Positions 56,815 through 64,000 of a stretch of 64,000 bases of DNA are shown here, piece after piece. The translations under genes and the position numbers were made by a program. Within the stretch, counting starts at the first letter, position 1, and every line of letters begins with the position of its first letter. The notes below the pieces were generated by a model that saw only the letters and a list, made by a program, of their open reading frames with translations, had not been told where the DNA came from and did no database searches. Source of the stretch: Streptomyces sp. NRRL F-2580. GTDB lineage: Bacteria; Actinomycetota; Actinomycetes; Streptomycetales; Streptomycetaceae. The stretch covers positions 186,001 through 250,000 of the forward strand of contig NZ_JOIR01000003.1 of NCBI RefSeq assembly GCF_000720115.1. Direction: 5' to 3'.

Positions 56815-58190
56815 TGAGCGCCGGTGCCCCGCGCGGCGCCGGCGGCCCGGGGGACGGCGGCGGGTTCCGCGCTTCGCTGTCCGGGCTGACCACCCGCGGC
56901 CGCTCGTTCCTGGCCGCCGGGATAGCCGCGGCCGCCTGCGCGTACGTCCTGGGCCAGGGCGAACTGCTCCGCGTCGGCCTGCTGCTCGCCGTCCTCCCAC
57001 TGATCTGCGTCTACGCCCTGCACCGCACCCGCTACCGGGTCTCCGGCAGCCGCCGGCTGAGCCCGGGACGGGTGCCCGCGGGCGCCGAGGCCCGGGTGCA
57101 GCTGCGCATGGACAACGTCTCCCGGCTGCCCACCGGGCTGCTGATGCTCCAGGACCGGGTGCCCTACGTCCTGGGCCCGCGCCCCCGCTTCGTCCTGGAC
57201 CGGGTCGAGCCCGGCGGACGCCGCGAGGTGTCCTACCGGGTCCGCTCCGACCTGCGCGGCCGCTATCCGCTGGGCCCGCTCCAGCTGCGACTGACCGACC
57301 CCTTCGGACTGGTCGAGCTGACCCGCTCCTTCAGCACCTACGACACCCTCACCGTCATCCCGCGCACCGAGCCCCTGCCGCCGGTCCGGCTGACCGGCGA
57401 GTCCAACGGCTACGGCGACGGCAGCCGCCGCTCGCTGGCCCTGGCCGGTGACGACGACGTGATCCCGCGCGGCTACCGGCGCGGCGACGACCTGCGCCGG
57501 GTGCACTGGCGCTCCACGGCCCGCTACGGCGAGCTGATGGTCCGCCGCGAGGAACAGCCGCAGCGCAGCCGGGCCACCGTCCTGCTGGACACCCGGCGCC
57601 TCGCCTTCGACGGCGCCGGCCCCGACTCCGCCTTCGAATGGGCCGTCTCGGCGGCCGCCTCCAGCCTCGTGCACGTGCTGGAGCAGGGCTTCTCCGTACG
57701 GCTGCTCACGGACACCGGGGACTCGGTGCCCGGCGACGGCGGGGGCGGCTTCACCGCCGGCGGCCAGGAGTCCGCGGAGGCCGCCGGACTGATGATGGAC
57801 ACCCTCGCGGTGATCGGGCACTCCGACGGCGCCGGGCTCTCGCGGGCCTACGACGCCGTGCGCGGCGCCGGCGCGGGAGGCTTCGGCGGAGCCGGCGGTG
57901 ACGGGCTCCTCATCGCCTTCCTCGGCGACCTGGACGACGTACAGACGGAACTGGCGGCCAGGATGCGCCAGCGCACCTCGGGTGCGGTGGCCTTCGTACT
58001 GGACTCCGCGGCCTGGGGCGGGCAGCCCGCACCCGGGCACGCCGTGTCCCCGCTGGAGGAGCGGCTGCGCAGGCTGCGCGACGCCGGCTGGACGGCGCTG
58101 GCCGCCCCGCCCGGGGTGGCCTTCGGCGAGCTGTGGCGACAGGCCGGTACCGCTCGCGTCGGTACGGGGACTTCCGGAGGTCGGGCATGA
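56814..58190 (+). CDS. DUF58 domain protein
   Basis: A 458-aa protein. Two hydrophobic segments (FLAAGIAAAACAYVLG and LRVGLLLAVLPLICVYAL) lie near the N terminus. The DUF58 signature RGYRRGDDLRRVHWRSTARY lies near residue 220, followed by a VWA-like region (RATVLLDTRRLAF). It is coupled on both sides: TGATG with moxR and ATGA with the transglutaminase gene. It is presumed to be the membrane partner of MoxR. Confidence 0.9.
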   Translation: MSAGAPRGAGGPGDGGGFRASLSGLTTRGRSFLAAGIAAAACAYVLGQGELLRVGLLLAVLPLICVYALHRTRYRVSGSRRLSPGRVPAGAEARVQLRMDNVSRLPTGLLMLQDRVPYVLGPRPRFVLDRVEPGGRREVSYRVRSDLRGRYPLGPLQLRLTDPFGLVELTRSFSTYDTLTVIPRTEPLPPVRLTGESNGYGDGSRRSLALAGDDDVIPRGYRRGDDLRRVHWRSTARYGELMVRREEQPQRSRATVLLDTRRLAFDGAGPDSAFEWAVSAAASSLVHVLEQGFSVRLLTDTGDSVPGDGGGGFTAGGQESAEAAGLMMDTLAVIGHSDGAGLSRAYDAVRGAGAGGFGGAGGDGLLIAFLGDLDDVQTELAARMRQRTSGAVAFVLDSAAWGGQPAPGHAVSPLEERLRRLRDAGWTALAAPPGVAFGELWRQAGTARVGTGTSGGRA

Positions 58191-60607
58191 GCGGGCGGGC
58201 GAAACTGACGCTGTTCGCGGCACTGGCGACGCTGCTCACCTCGTGGTCGCTGGCCCCGCTGGTCGAGTCCCAGGCCTGGCTGCTGCAGGGGGCGCTGCTG
58301 CTGGGCGTCCAGAGCGCGGTGGGGGCCGGGGCCCGGCGGGTGCCGCTGGCGCGGTCGCTGACCGTGGCCGCGCAGCTGCTGGTGTCCCTGCTGCTGCTCG
58401 TGTTCCTCTTCGCCGGCAAGGGCGAGTCCACGGGGAGCGGGCCGCTGGCCTACCTGGTGGACGATTTCGGTTCGCTGTTCGGACAGGGCGTCCGGGACGT
58501 CGGCGAGTACGCGATCCCGGCCCCGCTGACGGACGGCATCCGGCTGCTGCTGGTGTCCGGGACGCTGCTGATCGGGCTGCTCGTGGACACGCTGGCGGTG
58601 GCCGCGCGGACGGCCGCCGCGGCCGGACTGCCGCTGCTCGCCCTGTACTCGGTGGCCGCGGGTCTGTCGGGCGGCGGGGAGGCCTCCTGGTTCTCCTTCC
58701 TGCTGGCGGGCTGCGGGTACCTGCTGATGCTGCTGGCCGAGGGCCGCGACCGGCTCGCGCAGTGGGGCCGGGTCTTCGGCGCGGCCCCGCGCGGCAAGGG
58801 CTCCGCCGACTCCGGTCTGAGCAGTGGTGCGGGCGGGCAGGCGACGGCCCCGGCACGGTTCGGACGGCGGATCGGCGCGGTGGCCCTGGGCGTGGCGCTG
58901 GCGGTGCCGGCGGCGCTGCCCGCCCTCGGCGGCGGGCTGCTCGGCGGCAATCAGGACGGCGGCGAGGACGGCGGCGGTGCGGGCGGGACCATCTCGGCGG
59001 TCAACCCGCTGGTCTCCCTGCAGAGCAACCTGAACGCGCAGGACAACCGGGTCATCCTCAAGTACCGGACGAACAGCCCGCAGCAGAGCGAGCAGTACCT
59101 GCGGATCCTCGCGCTGGACGAGTTCAACGGCGTCAAGTGGGAGGCCTCCGGGCGGGCCCTGACCGATGTGCCCGAGGTGCTGCCGAAGCCGACGGGGCTC
59201 AGCGACCAGGTGCGGGTGACCTCGACGGAGGTGACCACCACCCTCTCGGCCGCGGACAGCTACACGCAGCGCTACCTCCCCATGCCGTATCCGGCGACCT
59301 CGGTGAAGATCGACGGGAAGTGGCGGTTCGAGCCCGCCGGCCGGACCCTGGTCGGCGACCAGCTGGGCAGGGACAAGTTCCAGAACGTCCAGGGCGCGGG
59401 CTACTCGGTGCAGAGCCTGCTGCTGAGGCCGACGGCGCAGCAGCTGCAGAAGGCCCCGGAGCCGGACCGGGCCGTCCGCGACGAGTACACGAAGGTGCCG
59501 GACAACCTGCCGGCGGTGGTCGCCGACACGGCCCGCCAGGTGACGCAGGGGGCGAAGGACGACTACACGCGGGCGGTGAAGTTGCAGGACTACTTCGCCG
59601 TGAACGGCGGCTTCCGCTACAACACGAGGACGGCCTCGGGCACGGGCCCGCAGGCGGTCGCGCGGTTCCTCGCCGACAAGGAGGGCTTCTGCATCCACTT
59701 CGCCTTCTCGATGGCGGCGATGTCCCGCAGCCTGGGCATCCCGGCGCGGGTGGCGGTGGGCTTCACACCCGGTGAGAAGCAGTCCGACGGCAGCGTGAAC
59801 GTGTCGATGCGGGACGCGCACGCCTGGCCGGAGCTGTACTTCGAGGGCGTGGGCTGGACGCGGTTCGAGCCGACGCCGCGCTCCGGCATCAACGTGCCGG
59901 ACTACTCCCGGCCGCAGACCCCGGCGGCCCAGCAGCCGTCCGCGCCGGCGCCGGTGCCCTCGCAGAGCTCCGCGCAGCCGTCGGCGGCGCCCTCGGCGTC
60001 CGCCGAGTGCCCGCCCGCGCTGAAGAAGCTCGGCGAGTGCGGGACGCCGGCGGCCGCGCAGGGCCCGACCCACGGCGACGGGCCGTCGCTGACGACGGTG
60101 CTCGGCTGGACGGCGGCCGTGCTCGCGGTCCTGGCGGTGCCGCTGCTGCCACTGCTGTGGCGCAGCCGGCTGCGGGCCCGCCGCCTGGGGACCGGGGAGG
60201 TCCTGACGGCGTGGCGGGAGCTGGGCGACGCCGCCTGGGACGTGGGCGTGGTCCCGGACGAGGCGCTGTCCCCGCGCCGGGCCGCAGGCCGGGTCGTGGA
60301 CCTGGGCCGCCTGGATCCGGAGGCCGCGGCCGCGGTCCACCGGGTCGCGGGCGCGGTGGAACGGGCCCTGTACGCGCCGCCGGGCGCGGAGGTCTCGTAC
60401 CCGGGGCTGGCGGACGACGTACTGCTGACCCGCGCGGGCCTGCTGGCCGCGGTGAGCCGCCCGGCCCGCCTGCGCGCCCTGCTCCTCCCCCGCTCGGCCA
60501 CCCGCCTGGCCTGGTCGGCCTCGACCCGCTGGTCCGCGGTGACCTCGTGGGTCTCGGCCCACCTGACCGCCGCCCGCCTCCGGCTCCCCCTCCGGGGCCG
60601 CGGCTGA
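58187..60607 (+). CDS. Membrane transglutaminase-like protein (TgpA/DUF3488-DUF4129 type)
   Basis: An 806-aa protein. About six N-terminal membrane helices (1–~265) precede an extracytoplasmic transglutaminase-like domain with catalytic Cys502 (EGFCIHFAFSMAAMSR) and His545 (RDAHAWPELYFEG). Then come a Pro/Ser/Gln-rich linker, one membrane helix (TVLGWTAAVLAVLAVPLLPLL) and a DUF4129-like C-terminal domain. It is the last gene of the MoxR–DUF58–transglutaminase operon. The reaction (protease, transglutaminase or wall modification) is unknown. Confidence 0.92.
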   Translation: MSGRAKLTLFAALATLLTSWSLAPLVESQAWLLQGALLLGVQSAVGAGARRVPLARSLTVAAQLLVSLLLLVFLFAGKGESTGSGPLAYLVDDFGSLFGQGVRDVGEYAIPAPLTDGIRLLLVSGTLLIGLLVDTLAVAARTAAAAGLPLLALYSVAAGLSGGGEASWFSFLLAGCGYLLMLLAEGRDRLAQWGRVFGAAPRGKGSADSGLSSGAGGQATAPARFGRRIGAVALGVALAVPAALPALGGGLLGGNQDGGEDGGGAGGTISAVNPLVSLQSNLNAQDNRVILKYRTNSPQQSEQYLRILALDEFNGVKWEASGRALTDVPEVLPKPTGLSDQVRVTSTEVTTTLSAADSYTQRYLPMPYPATSVKIDGKWRFEPAGRTLVGDQLGRDKFQNVQGAGYSVQSLLLRPTAQQLQKAPEPDRAVRDEYTKVPDNLPAVVADTARQVTQGAKDDYTRAVKLQDYFAVNGGFRYNTRTASGTGPQAVARFLADKEGFCIHFAFSMAAMSRSLGIPARVAVGFTPGEKQSDGSVNVSMRDAHAWPELYFEGVGWTRFEPTPRSGINVPDYSRPQTPAAQQPSAPAPVPSQSSAQPSAAPSASAECPPALKKLGECGTPAAAQGPTHGDGPSLTTVLGWTAAVLAVLAVPLLPLLWRSRLRARRLGTGEVLTAWRELGDAAWDVGVVPDEALSPRRAAGRVVDLGRLDPEAAAAVHRVAGAVERALYAPPGAEVSYPGLADDVLLTRAGLLAAVSRPARLRALLLPRSATRLAWSASTRWSAVTSWVSAHLTAARLRLPLRGRG

Positions 60608-60649
60608 CCTCCGGCCCTGCGGCCGTCCTCCTGGGCTCCGCCCAGACCC

Positions 60650-60746
60650 GCGCCTCAAACGCCGGCGGGGCTGAAGTACAGCCCCGCCGGCACGAATCCA
60701 GCCCCTCCGGCGTTTGAGGAGCGGGGTCCGGGGCGGAGCCCCGGGT
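60650..60746. repeat. Dispersed GC-rich intergenic repeat, copy 5 (inverted pair)
   Basis: A minus copy (CGCGCCTCAAACGCCGGCGGGGCTG) and a plus copy (CCAGCCCCTCCGGCGTTTGAGGAGCGGGG plus GGGGCGGAGCCCC) flank a 13-bp perfect stem (60661–60673 / 60679–60691), which may terminate the transglutaminase operon. Confidence 0.8.
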
Positions 60747-60764
60747 CTTTGAGGGGCGCCGGGC

Positions 60765-60804
60765 CGAGCCCGGGAGGAGACGGCCGAGCCCGGGAGGAGA
60801 CGGC
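60765..60804. repeat. 20-bp tandem duplication
   Basis: CGAGCCCGGGAGGAGACGGC occurs twice head to tail (60765–60784 and 60785–60804). Confidence 0.85.
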
Positions 60805-60822
60805 CGAACCCGCGGACGCGAA

Positions 60823-60861
60823 AACGCGGCGAGGCTCGATCCCCCCGAGCCCCGCCGCGTT
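60823..60861 (-). terminator. Strong hairpin, terminator-like on the minus strand
   Basis: Arms 60823–60838 and 60846–60861 pair over 15 of 16 positions with a 7-base loop. Read on the minus strand the stem ends in GCGTTTTCGC, giving a short T-run, so it would terminate minus-strand transcripts. It could also act on the plus strand for the transglutaminase operon. Confidence 0.6.
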
Positions 60862-61133
60862 CGCGTACTGCGTCACCGGGTTCCATGTCCCCCGCCCGGC
60901 CACGGTAGGAGGTACCCGGTCCGCTCCGCAGCCCCGTGTCGGCGGTGCGGACCGGGTCTCCTGTCCGTTGCTCCCAGTCTGGCGTCTGCGCAGGTGGGAG
61001 CCATCCGCGCACGTACTCATCTCCGCGCCTAGGTACGGATACTCAGCCGTCGCGGCAGGCCCCCACCAGTTGTACGGGCTGCCGCGCCCCCGCGGCACCG
61101 CCGACCGGGGGGTGCTCGCCGCGGCGTGCGGGC

Positions 61134-61766
61134 TCAGCGGTTGCCGCTGACCCGGCCCCGCAGCAGCAGGGACAGCGCCGAGTGGACGTCGTCGAGGGAC
61201 CGCTCGCTCTGGAAGGACTGCCAGTCCAGCGCGGCCACCAGCACCATCCCGACCATCGCGGCCGCGGTGAGCGGCACGTCGATCTCGGCGCTCAGCTCAC
61301 CGCGTTCGACGCCCTCCCGCAGCACCTTCTCCACGACGGCCACCGCCTCCTGCCGGACCACCATCAGCGTGGACTGCCACGCGCGGTTGGTCCGCCACAG
61401 CTCGGCGACGTACAGCTGGGTGAAGGCCGGGTAGCGGTCGATGAAGACCAGGCCGGCGCGGATCATCGCGTCGAGCGCCTCGACGCGGCTGCCGCCGCGC
61501 GCCTCCGTCTCCTCCGCCGCCGTCCGCAGCGAGACCGTCAGCAGCCCGACACCGTGCCGCAGCAGCTCCTCGAAGAGGTCGTTCTTGCTCGCGAAGTTGT
61601 AGTAGACGGTGCCCTTCGCGACGCCCGCCCGCTCGGCGATCTCATCGACGGTGGTCGCGGAGAACCCCTGCTCCGCGATGAGGGTGACGGCCGCTTCGTA
61701 GAGCTTCTGCCGGGTGGCCTGCCGACGGGCCCCGCCGGTACCCGTACCGGTGCTGCTGCTGTCCAT
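61134..61766 (-). CDS. TetR family regulator (YhgE-linked)
   Basis: A 210-aa regulator. The N-terminal HTH reads RQKLYEAAVTLIAEQGFSAT, then VDEIAERAGVAKGTVYYNFASKNDLFEELL. The C-terminal ligand domain is of the TetR_C type. I prefer ATG 61766 (MDSSSTG); GTG 61781 in frame adds five residues. It lies 29 bases after the YhgE gene on the same strand and probably regulates that export-like unit. Confidence 0.9.
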   Translation of the reverse strand: MDSSSTGTGTGGARRQATRQKLYEAAVTLIAEQGFSATTVDEIAERAGVAKGTVYYNFASKNDLFEELLRHGVGLLTVSLRTAAEETEARGGSRVEALDAMIRAGLVFIDRYPAFTQLYVAELWRTNRAWQSTLMVVRQEAVAVVEKVLREGVERGELSAEIDVPLTAAAMVGMVLVAALDWQSFQSERSLDDVHSALSLLLRGRVSGNR

Positions 61767-61795
61767 GGCGCTGATTGTCACAGGTCAACACATCC

Positions 61796-63889
61796 CTACA
61801 GGCTCAGTTCGGGGTGCAGTCGGTCCATGGTCCACACCTGCTTGCCGCGGGCGGCGAGCGAGGTCAGGGCGAGCGCTCCGACGGTGAAGGCCGCGAGGAC
61901 CGCGAATCCCTGCCACACCGGGGCGAGGTCGCCGCCGGTGATGAGGTGGCGCAGGCTCTCGACCACGTACGACATCGGCAGGTAGGGGTGGATGTCGTTG
62001 AAGAAGTCCGGGCTGGTCTGCACGGGGTAGGTGCCGCCGGCGGAGGTCAGCTGGAGCATCAGGACGGCGAGGACGAGGATCCGCCCGGCCGCGCCGAACT
62101 TGGCGTTGAGCCACTGGATGATCGCCGCGAAGCAGGCGCTGACCAGCAGCAGGAAGGTGATCGTGAGGGCCGGGTGGGCCATCTTGAGGCCGAGGTCCGG
62201 GGCCCAGCGGAGCACGGACATCAGCAGCGCGACCTGGGCGGCGCCGATCCCCACCACGGGCAGCCAGCCGGCGAGGGCGATCCGCCACGGCGAGGCGCCG
62301 GCGGACAGGGCCCGCCGGTTCATGGGCGCGATCAGCATGTAGGCGACCATCGCGCCGACCCAGAGGGAGAGCGGGATGAAGTAGGGCGCGAAGCCGGTGC
62401 CGTAGTTGGGCGCCTTGTGCAGGGACTGGTTGGCGAGCCTGATCGGGTCGGCCATGACCTCGGTGCGGGCGTCGCGCTGCTGCTCGTCGTAGTCGGGGAT
62501 CTTGCCCGCGCCCTCGTGCAGGCCGCCGGCGAGCTCGCCGGTGCCGTCGACGAGCTTGTACATGCCGCCGTCGAGGCGGTGGGCGCCGTCGCCGAGCTTG
62601 CCGACGCCGTCGCTGAGCTTGCCCGAGCCGGTGGTGGCGGAGCCGAGGCCGGTGTGCAGCTGGGCCATGCCGGTGGCGACCTTGTGGGCGCCGGTGTTGA
62701 GGGCGTTGACCTTGGCCACGGCCGCGTCGAGGTCGCCCGCGAGCTGCGGGGCCTTGACGACGAGTTCCCGGGCCTTCTTCTCCAGGTCGGTCAGCTGGGT
62801 GCGGAGCTTGCCGACGTCCCCGTTGGCGTTCTTGACCAGGGCGCTGACGTCACCGGCGAGCTCGGCGGCCTCGGCCGCGTCGTCCCTGACCTTCTTCAGG
62901 TCGGGGCAGGAGGCGAGGTGCGGTTCGCCGCCGGGGGTGACGCAGTGCTTGGTGTAGTAGGCGTCCGCGCCGGTGGAGGCTCGCTTGGCGGCGGCCGCGG
63001 CGGCCGGTGCCTTCTCGGCGAACGTGTCGAGGTGGCCGTTGACCACCTTCGCGCTGTCGGCTACCAGCTCGGCGGTGTCCGCCAGGTTCTTGGGGTCCTT
63101 GACGAAGGGGCGGGCCTTGTCGGCCGCCCCGTTGACCTTGTCGGCGAGGGCCTGGGTGCCGTCGGCGACGTCCTTCGACCCGGTCTCCAGCTTCCCGGCG
63201 GCCGTGTTGAGCTTCTTCAGGCCGCTGTTGAGCTCGCCGGTCTTCTCCTCCGCCGTGTCGAGGCCCTCGGCGAGCTCCTTCGCGCCCTCCTGGGCCTTGC
63301 CCGCCCCGTCCTTGAGCTTGTCGGCGCCGTCGGCGGCCTCGGCGGTCTTGTCGTGCAGGTCGGAGAAGTTGACGAAGATCTTGTCGAGGAACCCGCGGGA
63401 GGCGTTGGCGGACGCCGCCGAGCGGACCTCGGAGAAGACGGAGCGCGAGATGGAGCCGACGACGTAGTTGTTGGAGTCGTTGGTGCGGACCTGGAGGGCT
63501 CCGGTGGCGGGGTCCTCGCCCGCGCTGGAGGCGATCTTCGCGCTGAAGTCCTCGGGCATGGTCAGGGTCAGGTAGTACGTCCCGTTCTCCAGGCCCTTGG
63601 CCGCCTCCTTGGGGCTGACCTCGCGCCAGTCGAAGGTCCTGCTGTCGCGGAGCTTCTTGGTGAGTTCACCGCCCGCGTCCAGGTGCTTGCCGTCGACGGT
63701 CGCGCCGCGGTCGGAGTTGACGAGGGCGACGGGCACCTTGTCGAGGCGGTGGTACGGGTCCCAGAAGGACCAGAGGTACAGGGCTCCGTAGAGCAGCGGG
63801 AGCAGGAGCAGCGCGATGAGGGCGGCGACGGGCAGCTTCCCCCGCCCGAACCGCTTCATCTCAAGCGCGGCCAGCTTCGGCGACCTCAT
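61796..63889 (-). CDS. YhgE/Pip domain membrane protein
   Basis: A 697-aa protein. One N-terminal membrane helix (VAALIALLLLPLLYGALYLW) is followed by a large extracytoplasmic segment (~45–480) rich in Ala/Lys/Asp heptads with LxxGAxxLxxG repeats, predicted coiled coil. About five C-terminal helices of the ABC-2 type follow. A Cys pair (HCVTPGGEPHLASC) lies in the ectodomain. The family includes phage-infection protein Pip and ESX-linked proteins. It probably works with an ATPase encoded upstream; its start overlaps that gene. Confidence 0.9.
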   Translation of the reverse strand: MRSPKLAALEMKRFGRGKLPVAALIALLLLPLLYGALYLWSFWDPYHRLDKVPVALVNSDRGATVDGKHLDAGGELTKKLRDSRTFDWREVSPKEAAKGLENGTYYLTLTMPEDFSAKIASSAGEDPATGALQVRTNDSNNYVVGSISRSVFSEVRSAASANASRGFLDKIFVNFSDLHDKTAEAADGADKLKDGAGKAQEGAKELAEGLDTAEEKTGELNSGLKKLNTAAGKLETGSKDVADGTQALADKVNGAADKARPFVKDPKNLADTAELVADSAKVVNGHLDTFAEKAPAAAAAAKRASTGADAYYTKHCVTPGGEPHLASCPDLKKVRDDAAEAAELAGDVSALVKNANGDVGKLRTQLTDLEKKARELVVKAPQLAGDLDAAVAKVNALNTGAHKVATGMAQLHTGLGSATTGSGKLSDGVGKLGDGAHRLDGGMYKLVDGTGELAGGLHEGAGKIPDYDEQQRDARTEVMADPIRLANQSLHKAPNYGTGFAPYFIPLSLWVGAMVAYMLIAPMNRRALSAGASPWRIALAGWLPVVGIGAAQVALLMSVLRWAPDLGLKMAHPALTITFLLLVSACFAAIIQWLNAKFGAAGRILVLAVLMLQLTSAGGTYPVQTSPDFFNDIHPYLPMSYVVESLRHLITGGDLAPVWQGFAVLAAFTVGALALTSLAARGKQVWTMDRLHPELSL

Positions 63890-64000
63890 CGTCCGCCCCC
63901 TTCGTGTCGTCGTTCTCGGTGTCGTTCTCGGTGTCGTTCTCGGCGGTGGCGGCGGTGTCCGGGCCGGCTTCCGCCTCGGCTTCGGCTTCCGCCTCGGCTT
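63861..64000 (-). CDS. Partial CDS: acidic C-terminal tail of an upstream gene
   Basis: An open minus-strand frame enters from beyond the window edge and ends at 63861, overlapping the YhgE start by 29 bases. The visible 45 or so residues are Ala/Glu/Asp-rich (AEAEAEAEAG... TENDTENDD...), a low-complexity acidic tail. Codon use fits a real gene (third positions mostly G/C). In Streptomyces the gene before a YhgE protein is often an ABC ATPase with an acidic tail; that identity is inference. Confidence 0.5.
   Translation of the reverse strand, partial: AEAEAEAEAEAGPDTAATAENDTENDTENDDTKGADDEVAEAGRA

Larger units (their letters stand above)
60608..61133. other. 526-base structured intergenic region
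   Basis: No supported gene. From left to right it holds a repeat-derived hairpin (60661–60691), a plus copy of the dispersed repeat, a 20-bp tandem duplication (60765–60804), a long hairpin (60823–60861), an 11-bp inverted repeat (60914–60924 / 60947–60957), and TGAGTA-type motifs on the minus strand at about 61013 and 61050. It could contain a minus-strand small RNA (see findings). Confidence 0.6.

Noticed and set aside
57848..61012. Minus-strand open frame over the transglutaminase operon, including an SH3-like RSGPGTSY stretch near 60.9 kb
   Set aside because: Most of it is an antisense shadow; the SH3-like motif is short, has no proper start or continuation, and lies in a structured non-coding region.
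60608..61133. RNase P RNA or cyclic-di-AMP riboswitch
   Set aside because: I looked for their conserved core sequences and did not see them; only generic hairpins are present.

Overview
The window is high-GC actinobacterial DNA, almost certainly a chromosomal core segment of a Streptomyces. Three things show this: many GTG starts and four-base GTGA/ATGA overlaps, a his–dnaE–phoD–lspA–ileS–divIVA–sepF–ftsZ–mur/fts–rsmH order that matches the Streptomyces core, and family hallmarks such as PriA, a Gln/Pro/Met-rich DivIVA and SepF. I could not name the species. I see no phage, IS, CRISPR, tRNA or rRNA. Most of the window is conserved housekeeping sequence.

Layout. 0–6.6 kb: a minus-strand histidine operon hisD-hisC-hisB-(55-aa membrane protein)-hisH-priA-ridA-hisF, ending at a hairpin shared with a plus-strand mycothiol-type (TIGR03085-like) protein. 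6.6–14.4 kb: small transcription units, including a beta-helix-like membrane protein, a Lon-N domain protein, a YbaK-type deacylase, two membrane proteins, an ABC exporter pair and a NYN/PIN-like nuclease candidate. 14.5–18.4 kb: a 55-aa hydrophilic protein and dnaE share a bidirectional terminator. 18.5–29.9 kb: a DUF2252 kinase-like protein, a membrane-anchored thioredoxin-fold protein, secreted PhoD, a secreted M43 metalloprotease, a dienelactone-hydrolase-like protein, an MscS channel, a decayed epimerase remnant, a divergent TetR/SRPBCC pair around a perfect palindrome, a Na+/H+ antiporter and a GNAT protein. 29.9–36.2 kb: an RluA-type synthase, lspA, a DksA-like zinc-finger protein with a histone-like Lys/Ala tail, and ileS behind a translational T-box.

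36.5–54.8 kb: the minus-strand division and cell-wall (dcw) region, read in transcription order as rsmH-ftsL-ftsI-murE-murF-mraY-murD-ftsW-murG-ftsQ-ftsZ-pgeF-yggS-sepF-yggT-divIVA. Together these genes make lipid II (MurE/F, MraY, MurD, MurG), polymerise and cross-link it at the septum (FtsW/FtsI), build the ring (FtsZ, SepF, FtsQ, FtsL) and direct polar growth (DivIVA). murC and mraZ are not in the cluster. 54.8–64 kb: a beta-carbonic anhydrase, a coupled MoxR–DUF58–transglutaminase operon, a 526-bp structured intergenic region, a TetR regulator, a YhgE/Pip membrane protein and the acidic tail of a further gene cut by the window edge.

Main items for a second look: the translation-controlling T-box of ileS, the TetR/SRPBCC palindrome, the epimerase remnant, a family of GC-rich intergenic repeats (one set sits inside the dcw cluster between ftsL and ftsI), a possible minus-strand structured RNA near 60.8–61.0 kb, unexplained small ORFs in the his operon and beside dnaE, and the hisD start codon embedded in an extended Shine–Dalgarno. 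No clearly new multi-gene system was found.
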